A stretch of 64,000 nucleotides of DNA, taken from assembly GCF_002234675.1 (NCBI RefSeq), contig NC_019859.2, forward strand, positions 16,586,311 through 16,650,310. Direction: 5' to 3'. This DNA is from Oryzias latipes (taxonomy: Eukaryota; Chordata; Actinopteri; Beloniformes; Adrianichthyidae). Positions 56,530 through 64,000 of this stretch are shown piece by piece (position 1 is the first letter of the stretch; each line of letters opens with the position of its first letter). The position numbers and the translations under genes are program-made. The notes under the pieces are model-generated. The model was not told where the DNA came from and did no database searches. It worked only from the letters and a program-made list of their open reading frames with translations.

Positions 56530-56633
56530 AGCGTACTGCAATGGGTTAGTGACCTGTCCAAGATGTATCCTCAGCTTCGCCCAACAGAAGCTTGGATAGG
56601 CCAAGCGGGTTCGGAAAATGGATGGATGTTCAG
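56530..56633 (+). repeat. L2-type tail repeat (second copy)
   Basis: GTACTGCAATGGGTTAGTGACC, GGATAGGCCAAGCGGG and a terminal ATGGATGGATG show it belongs to the same class as 5765-5998, more decayed. Confidence 0.6.
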
Positions 56634-56953
56634 TAAGCCTTAAATAAGAAATTGTTTTGTTGCTTCTTCTTTGAGCTTACATTGTACCTGAGTATTGGAA
56701 ATAAACAATGAAAATAAATTTTTTATTTCCCGGTGGTACCTTTATTTGAAAACAACTCTGAAAAGGGATTAAAAAAATAGCTGGAAAATATAAAAAAGGC
56801 TTTAGCTATCCTCAAATTGTCCTCTAATTTTGAGCCATGGCTTTGATTGTGTGCACACTGATGTGTTTTTTGAACTTTTGTCCTCTCATTTTGTCAGTGT
56901 GCTCATGATTTGTGGACTCCAAAGACTGAAGTACAGCGTGAATCTGACTAGTA

Positions 56954-57395
56954 GGCCGAATCCGAATTGCTTTTCCTGCCCCTCTGGCTCCTCCCTATTG
57001 CTCTAATTGTAGGGGCATTTGTCCAAAAGAGTTTTTTTTTTTTTTTAGGAGGAGGCGGAGCGACTTAGGCCTGGCTATTCTTCCACCAGTCGGGTGATCC
57101 TCGATGCACTTGCGGGTGGAGGAGAATGCATTTCTTCATGTGGGTGGGCTCTGAAGCACAAAAGTTGACTCTTAAATGTTAGTATTGAGTTTTCGTCTTT
57201 CATAACTTTTTAGAGTTATAAATGTTATGTATTTTCCGAGCGCTTGCAGCTAACGTAGATGACCAGCGGGCATTGAGGATGTCGGCAAGCAGTAGGAACA
57301 TTCAAATTTGAAGACACTATTTTTTTTTTATCTCTCCGCTGAGATGGAAAAATGTAGGGACTGGGAGAAGCAGCTGGGGTAATTTGGATTCCGCC
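56954..57395. mobile_element. Candidate MITE with GGCCGAATCC / GGATTCCGCC ends (442 bp)
   Basis: The left end GGCCGAATCCGAATTGC and the right end AATTTGGATTCCGCC are inverted repeats of about 15 bp with two to three mismatches. The interior has a T-run and then GGAGGAGGCGGAGCG and no ORF. The superfamily is unknown and no clear target duplication was identified. Confidence 0.5.
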
Positions 57396-57399
57396 ATAC

Positions 57400-58330
57400 C
57401 ACAAAAGTGTTTCGAGTGGTGAAGTTCAAGATAGTTAAGTCAGTTGGTCCTCAACCAGTGTCAACATGAGCTAAATACTAGGGATACCATTGTTCTTCTA
57501 AAAAACCACTATATGTTAGACTAGGAAACCGAATTGTGGCGAAAGTGAATTGTTGCATCCCTACTGCATAACAGTATGTTCCTGTTGAAATTGTCAAACA
57601 ACTGTTGTGCTGAATTTAAGGGCATAGTAGTTACTGTTTTGTTACATTACACTAGGCTTAGTATGAGCCAACTGAAAGGTTTTCCTTCATTAATACGTAA
57701 TAAAAAAAAAAGATTTTTCTGAATATTCAATTTTTTGTAGTTGTTTTGTGATACACAAATCATATATGGAACTGAAACAAAACCATGACCCAAAAATGGA
57801 GGTTTGAGCTGAAATTTGGGGAAACTGAATCATTGCATCACTACTAAATATAGCTTCAGAAAAACAAAGTAGGATGAGAAAAAAATGAAAAGATTCTTTG
57901 TATTATTTTCTCCCAGGACACACCTGATCCAAAAATACAACACAACCAGAGTCAAGAAACAGTAATTTAACATAGTTTTACTGATGAGCATTTAAGGGGT
58001 TAACTTTTCTTTCTCACAGTAATTATAAAAAGCTTTGAGGAAATCCTCTTTGTCTTCATGAACGCTTTTGTTTTCATTGTCCTATGCATGATACAGGATC
58101 TTTATTTTGGTTTACAGCATATTTATACAACTTTGAATACAATCACATCTAGTACCAAAACCCTAGATTGCTGTTTTTCAGCAGCTGCCATCACTCGCTG
58201 GTTCCTCCTTTGTTTGCATTGAAGAAAAACTTCATGAAGCAGATTTCTCATCACTTGTTGGAATTGATCGCCTTCTAAAAGTAAAAAAAGAACAAAAAAA
58301 CAATCAAAGGATTTGTGAACAAAAATGTAT
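57400..58330. other. Spacer between the two SLC22A7-like genes
   Basis: Non-coding, AT-rich. A minus-strand AATAAA (plus TTTATT at 58101-58106) could serve as a polyadenylation signal for gene 2; if so, the gene 2 3' UTR would include the RTE fragment that lies between. Confidence 0.4.
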
Positions 58331-58339
58331 AATATTTTT

Positions 58340-58821
58340 TCTTCATGTTAGCAAGACTCAAAGGAAAGGTGTACAAGACAGTGGTGAGACCAGCTCTGCT
58401 CTATGGGTTAGAGACGGTAGCAGTGAGACAGAGACAAGAGGCTGAGATGGAGGTAGCGGAGATGAAGATGTTGAGGTTCTCCTTAGGAGTGACCAGGTTA
58501 GACAGGATAAGGAACGAGTACATCAGAGGGACGGCTCATGTTGCCTGTGTTAGCGACAAAGTCAGAGAAGCCAGACTGAGATGGTTTGGACATGTTCAGA
58601 GGAGGGATAGTGGATATATTGGAAGAAGGATGTGGGAGATGGGGCTGCCTGGCAGGAGGGCAAGAGGAAGGCCAAAGAGGAGATATATGGATGTCTTAAC
58701 AGAGGACATGAAGTTGGCTAATGTTAGGGTGGAAGATGTTCATGATAGAGTGAGGTGGAAAAGGATGATTCGCTGTGGCGACCCCTGATGGGAAAAGCCG
58801 AAAGAGAAAAAAAAAGAAGAG
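58340..58821 (+). mobile_element. RTE-type LINE 3' fragment
   Basis: A 147-codon ORF (58345-58788) encodes the C-terminal end of an RTE-like reverse transcriptase protein: YKTVVRPALLYGLETV, MLRFSLGVTRLDRIRN, RWFGHVQRRDSGYIGRR and GRRARGRPKRRYMD. It is followed by the family tail GGCGACCCCTGATGGGAAAA and an A/G-rich end. It is 5'-truncated, intact in frame over this stretch, and abuts the last exon of gene 2 (58847) in the opposite orientation. Confidence 0.88.
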
Positions 58822-58846
58822 AAGGATCTACATAGGTTGTTTCATT

Positions 58847-61800
58847 CTACCTTTTTTGTTCTACGTCCTCTATGGTCTCCGGAAGACGGATGTTTCGAGT
58901 TTCAGGAAGAAAAGAAGCGGATAGTCCTGCTATGAAAGCCACGGCTGAGAAAATGGTGTTTGGAAGGTGAATCCATGTTTCTTCAAGAATCATCATCAGA
59001 GGGGAAACAGAAACTCCTATACGAGCCATGAAGGAGCTGTATCCTAACCCATTTTGCCTATGTGGAAAAAAAGAAAAAGAAATACATTACCAGTTCGCAA
59101 ATACCCTTAAATTATAAGTGCTTACAATGTGCTAAAATTTAATAGCTTTATCAAAATACACTTTTTTAACCTCATGACAGTGGGGTACAGCTCTGTTGTG
59201 TACAGAAATACAGTTGTGAATGCAGCTTCAGCAAGCATCTTGCCCAAAGCTCCCACAGTGGTCCGTGCAGCCACCTGATCTGTGACAGTCAAGTTCATTT
59301 CGCAGCATTAAATAATTTAAACAACTATAAGCTTTTCTTTTAAAAGAAAAAAGAAACATTTTCCTTTTACCTTGAGGGATAAAAATGTTGCAGAAGATGC
59401 ACAGTCCTGTCAATAAAAGTGTTCCGACTTGAGTCAACCTTCGGCCTATCTTGTTCAAAAAGAAAACTATGAAGGCTTTTGCTGGAACTTCTGTCACTCC
59501 ATAGATGAACTGTGTGAGATAAATGTTCACTCCGAACCCAGTGACATTCAAGCTAATTCCATAGTAGGTACAAGCCACTCCAAACCTTCAAAAGATGAAA
59601 GATTATTTATTATTTTTTTTATTTTATCTTAACATATGTAGGTTTGTACACCTGTCAGGCACTTTATTAGGTACACCTTGCTAGTACCAGGTTGGTGCCC
59701 TTTTGCCTTCAGAACCGCCTTAATACTTGGTGGCAAAGATTCAGGAAGGTACTGGAAACATTCCTCAGAGAGTTTACTCCATATTGACATGACAGCATCA
59801 CACAGTTGCTGCAGATTTGTCGGCTGCACATCCATGATGCCAATCTCCTGTTCCACCACATCCCAAAGGTTCTCTATTGTGTTGAAATCTGCCGATTGTG
59901 GAGGCGATTTGAGTCCAGTGAACTCATTTTTATGTTCAAGAAACCAGTCTGAGATGATTTCAGCTGAATGATATACCTGTCATCCTGCTGGAAGTAGCCA
60001 TCAGAAGATGGCAAAACTGTGGTCATAAAGGGATGGACCACAATACTTAGGTAGGCTGTGGTGTTGTAACCATGCTTAATTGGTACTAAGTGGCCCAAAG
60101 TGTGCCAAAAAATTTTCCTGCACCATTACACCAACACCACCAGCCTGAACTGTTGATAAAAGGCTGGACAGATCCATGATTTTATGTTATTGATGTCAAA
60201 TTCTGACCCTACCATCTGAATATGGCAGCAGAAATGAAGACTTATCAGACCAGACAATGCTTTTCCAATCTTCTAATGTCAAGTTTTGGTGGACCTGTGT
60301 GAATTGTAGCCTCAGTGTTCTGTTCTTAGTGATCCCCGGGTGGTCCTCTGCTGCTGTAGCCAATCTGCCTCAAGGTTGGACTTGTTGTGCGTTCAGAGAT
60401 GCTTGCAGACCTTTGAGTTACTGTTGCCTTTGTACCAGCTCCAACCAGTCTGGTCATTCTCTTTGACCTCTGACTACAACAAGGCATTTCTGCCCATGCA
60501 CAGAACTGTACTCGCTAGATGTTTTTTGGACGTTATCTGTAAACCCTAGAGATGGTTGTGGGTGAAAATCCCAGTAGATCAGCAGTTTCTGAAATACTCA
60601 GAACAACCCATCTGCCACCAACAACCATGCCATGTTCAAAGTCACTTCAATCACTTTTCTTCCCCATTCTGATGTTCGGTATGAACTGCAGCAGATCGTC
60701 TTGACCATATCTTCATGCCTAAATGCATTGGTTGATGCCGTGTGATTGGCTGATTAGAAGTCTGAGTTACCGAGCAGTTGAACAGGTGTGCCTATTAAAG
60801 TGGCTGGTGGGTGTACATGTGGATACTTATATATATGTGTGTGTTTTGTGTGGTATTCAAAATTTTGCACATTATAAACTACAGGAAGCCATCACAGTAC
60901 TTGAGTAATGTAAATACCAAACTATGCCAGTAAGAAGCGCCAGTCGTCTCATTCTGGGGGTTTTCACAAGGTCCACATAAGAATATTTTCTGTTTTCATC
61001 CTCCACCAGTATTACTTTAGACAAAACCTGGAGAGTAAAGCGGAAACATCAATCAAAGAATAACATATTGAATACTGGTAATGCAAAAGAATATTGAAAA
61101 ATAAGAAAATTGCTACCTCGGGCTTTAAGTCTGCCATGAAGTCCTCTCTGTGGTTTACAGTGGCACACTGATGAAGGTAAAAATGAGCTCTATCCACCTT
61201 TCCAGTGCTTATCAACCACCTAGCAGACTCAGGAAGCCAGCTGTGACACAAAGGAATGAAAGAAGTGGTTGCATGGAAGAAAAGTCACACCTGGAACAAT
61301 TTTGAGTTGCATCTGAAGTCTTTTCACTTCTCCTCACCGCCAAGTGATCATAGCCGCAAGCAGCGGGGCTGTAACAGTGGCAGTCAGGGACCTCCAGTCA
61401 TTCACAAAATAGGCCAGAGCAGGCAGTACTACAGTAGAAAAGCTCCAGTCCAGGCTCATCAGAACACCCACATATGTCCGATGCTTGATGTCCACCCATT
61501 CAACACCTGCAAGAGCATCATTCTTGTGTTAAAAGTTAGTAATTTTAATGTGAAAAAAAGTTTGTTTGTTTTTATTTGAGTTTTTGCAAACATACAATTT
61601 TTACATGTCGGTGTCCAAAAATTTGATTTGGCAACAGATAGTTGTTTCTTTTGTCTTTTTATTTTTATTTTTATTTTTTTTTGCACATACACTCAAAAAT
61701 TTTTTTTTTGTAGATTTCCTTAAAAGCCTATGTCAGGCGGTTGCACACAACCATATTGAGTAATTGTTGTAAAGCATGATTATATAGTATGAGCTACGGA

Positions 61801-62472
61801 ATCCCACAAGGATAAATATTCTAGTATTCTACTCAAGGGTGTTTCGTAATCCCTTGCCTAAATCGTTGAGGGATGCAAAATATTAATATTTTACTTAAGC
61901 ATTTTCAAAATATGTGAAAAATTAAGAGTTAAATAAAAATGAAAAAATGCACTTCAGTGAAAGTAAAAACAGCTACAGTTTTCTTGAGTATAGCTAGTAC
62001 TTAAATGCATATGCTGCTGGACATCCAGCAACAGCAACTGTCACTGCTAAGAAAACAATTGTTGGTGTATGGGTTTGTGTCAGCGCAACAGAGGGAAAAT
62101 GTAGAAACAACCCTCAAACCTCAAAAAATGTAATGACAAGACACGTTAAACTGATAAAAAAAAAAATCAGAAATGTGGTATTTGGTAAACATGGCTTTGG
62201 TGCAGTTTAGTATTAACTAATAGCATAACATTTGCCACACTAAAGTCATAATTTGTGTCTTAAATCATCTTTACTTTTTGTAGTTGTAAATAGCAAAAAC
62301 CAAGACGGTCAACTCACAAAGAACGATGGAAACTATACTTATTCCAGAAATTCCTACTCCGGTTAAAAACCTCATAGCAACGAACATGGGAAAATTATAT
62401 GAGAAAGCACTTGCAAATCCAAAGGTGGTGGTTGCTATGTAGGACACCAGAAGTGTTCTTTTACGGCCAAAC
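58847..62472 (-). CDS. SLC22A7-like organic anion transporter, gene 2 (exons 3-9; 5' end outside window)
   Basis: Seven exons in transcript order: 62472-62318, 61506-61338, 61240-61117, 61027-60918, 59585-59371, 59279-59171, 59057-58847 (TAG stop). They encode about 364 residues from TM3 onwards. Exons 3-8 have exactly the same lengths as gene 1 (155, 169, 124, 110, 215, 109 nt) and the same phases, so the two are tandem duplicates. Landmarks are RFGRKRTLL (MFS signature), [60 protein letters not shown] and LPETIEDVEQKR. Exons 1-2 were not found up to position 64000, so they lie beyond the window. Proteins 1 and 2 differ widely, so the duplication is old. The intron 8 donor (GAG|GTTAAA) is weak. 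Intron 6 carries a complete-looking Tc1-like element. Confidence 0.9.
59647..60815 (-). mobile_element. Tc1/mariner element in gene 2 intron 6, TA-flanked, near full length
   Basis: About 1.17 kb bounded by TA at 59647-59648 and 60814-60815, with inverted ends CACCTGTCAGGCACTTTATT and ...CTTTAATAGGCACACC on the other strand (~30 bp). Minus-strand translation at the plus-strand left end gives the transposase C-terminus (VEQEIGIMDVQPTNLQQLCD then LPESLPPSIKAVLKAKG), so the transposase runs antisense in the window and in the same direction as the host gene. The rest of the frame is broken by several indels, so it is not autonomous. This family is very common in fish genomes. Confidence 0.88.
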
Positions 62473-64000
62473 CTGTAAACAAAATATACAATATAGGTTA
62501 GGACATCAATCATATAAACATCAATGTTTCTGATGAGAATTTTAAAAGCTGCAGGTGGCTTTTATTCCTGTCAGAAAAGTTGTGACAAGATAGTGACTTT
62601 TTAGAACAAGGTCTTGTTTTTTATGTCTTTTATTAAAGGTCACTAAACAATTATCTGCCTCAGTCCTACCCTTTCCTCTTAAACATGAATGTTTTCTGTA
62701 AGCTCTAACTTCAACATCCAATCCTTCAACTAATAATATCTATGTTCAAACCCTCTCAATTTGGATTGTCTAGTTTCATTTATGAAACATCTTAAGATGA
62801 GTCGTCCCCTTATTCTTTCCATCCTCATTACTCACAAAAAACCCTCCACATCTCCAGTTCTGCACTTTTTTTATACCATCTACAGCATTTTCGTACAAAC
62901 CTTTTTATTTTTAAGACTTGCTGATGCTCTTTTTGCCACACCTGACATTTACTCATTACAGCCTGCTGTCAAACAAATAAAGTTTCTCCATTGTTGTTTA
63001 ATTTTAAATTGTAATTTGACTCTTGAAAACCAACTCTGAAGGTCAAAGGTCTACTTGTGTATAAGATCTTCCTGATCTTAAAAACGAGGGCTGGGTCAAT
63101 AAAATCGAGTAATCGATCTGAATTGATCCAAGCTTAATAGATCAATAATCGATCCATAAAAGTTGAGATTGATCTTTCATGACTTTCCTTTTCCGGTGAC
63201 CTAACGCTACTCTCATGAGATCAAGCTTTGAAACATTCATGGTGTACAACTGTGAAAACTGCTAGACAGTTTACAAAATACAATCGGAAGGTTGATGCAA
63301 CATTACTAATATACTTTGATGCATCTACAATGTAATTTTAACATTAACAGCAGTACAGTCAAAGTATGCAGGCATGATGCTAACGTATAATGGAATTTCC
63401 CATAGGACAGATAATGCTAACGCTGGGTCGACCTAAAAATAAGTTGCTGACTAAAAGAAGAAGAAAGTGTAATGCTATTGCATGAGCTCCACCTAGTGGT
63501 CAAACTGAAACACCCTCCAGGAGAGGCACAACAATTATTTTTGTAACAATAATTGTTTGGAGCCTTTAAAATGTCAATGATCTGCACATTTTTGTTGGAA
63601 CTTCTACCATGTAACACTGTATGGTGTTAACAATCTCATTGGTTTATTATTTCACTACTAAATCCTACAGTATATGAACTGTATCAGTTTAATATAAATG
63701 TACTCAAAAGATATGTATACATTTATAACGTATTTCTGTAGAAATATGTCTAAATGTGTAATTTCAAAACTGAGTTGAATCGAACAGATCAAAAGAAAAA
63801 GTAAACCAATCAGGCTCTGGTGAATCTTATCAAATCTATTCTGGGAACTATTGGTGAGACCCAACCCTAATGAAACCTGATTGATGGGAGGAGCTTGTTG
63901 TAAGTAAATCAAATAAAGAGCTGCTCCTTATGTGTCCGTTCCGTATTGGCAGCTCCTCAGAAGCTGCTTCCTTCAGATGTGTAGTTTGATATACAAGAAA
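62473..64000. other. Probable intron 2 of SLC22A7-like gene 2 to the window edge
   Basis: No exon 2 or exon 1 of the transporter is detectable: the expected WDLVC and first extracellular loop sequences are absent. The region holds a candidate hAT MITE and otherwise AT-rich sequence. Confidence 0.5.
63087..63868. mobile_element. Candidate hAT MITE with AGGGCTGGGTC ends (782 bp)
   Basis: The left end AGGGCTGGGTCAATAAAAT and right end GACCCAACCCT are inverted over 11 bp with one mismatch. ATCGAT-rich repeats (AATCGATC) follow the left end, as in the fish TAGGGCTGGG hAT type. An 8-bp target duplication is not convincing. No transposase was seen. Confidence 0.5.

Overview
The window is vertebrate nuclear DNA from a ray-finned (teleost) fish. 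The evidence is spliced genes with small introns, abundant fish-type DNA transposons, V-SINE and L2/RTE LINE debris, and long tetranucleotide and dinucleotide microsatellites. A TTAA-flanked 205-bp MITE and a polypyrimidine-tailed retroposon remind me of medaka-type (Oryzias) genomes, but that is recollection and of low confidence. There is no CRISPR array, operon, phage or other prokaryotic system. I found no viral fossil and no convincing new biological system.

Layout: 1-7248 is AT-rich and gene-poor. A single long exon on the minus strand (7249-11364) encodes a C4orf54-like DUF4585 protein. 11365-20645 is intergenic, with a 1.12-kb non-autonomous hAT element and a piggyBac-like MITE. Then comes a conserved block in the order LGI2 (+, 20646-25200), CCDC149 (+, 28552-34301), SOD3 (-, 36140-37206), DHX15 (+, 40531-49952). 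From general knowledge, this order and these relative orientations match human 4p15.2 (inverted as a block), so gene identity is backed by both protein sequence and synteny. At the right end lie two tandem minus-strand SLC22A7-like organic anion transporter genes. The first is complete (51912-56277, nine exons). The second (58847 to beyond the window) shows exons 3-9, with internal exon lengths identical to the first.

The genes do not form one pathway. LGI2 is a secreted neuronal LRR/EPTP protein, CCDC149 a coiled-coil protein, SOD3 an extracellular Cu/Zn superoxide dismutase, DHX15 a spliceosome-disassembly DEAH helicase, and the SLC22 pair are plasma-membrane transporters. All exon joins were made by hand from splice signals and reading frame, and all coding totals close in frame: LGI2 544 aa, CCDC149 515 aa, SOD3 211 aa, DHX15 756 aa, SLC22A7-like 533 aa.

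Points most worth a second look are: a GC-AG intron in DHX15; a 14-19 nt start-codon exon in SOD3; convergent CCDC149/SOD3 poly(A) signals about 80 bp apart; an out-of-frame upstream ORF overlapping the start of the first SLC22A7-like gene; a family of roughly 1.1-kb ATCGG-rich MITEs with one intact and one nested-disrupted copy; an isolated TATA/CArG-like cluster at 4454-4494 with no known gene; and a C4orf54-like gene sitting next to LGI2.
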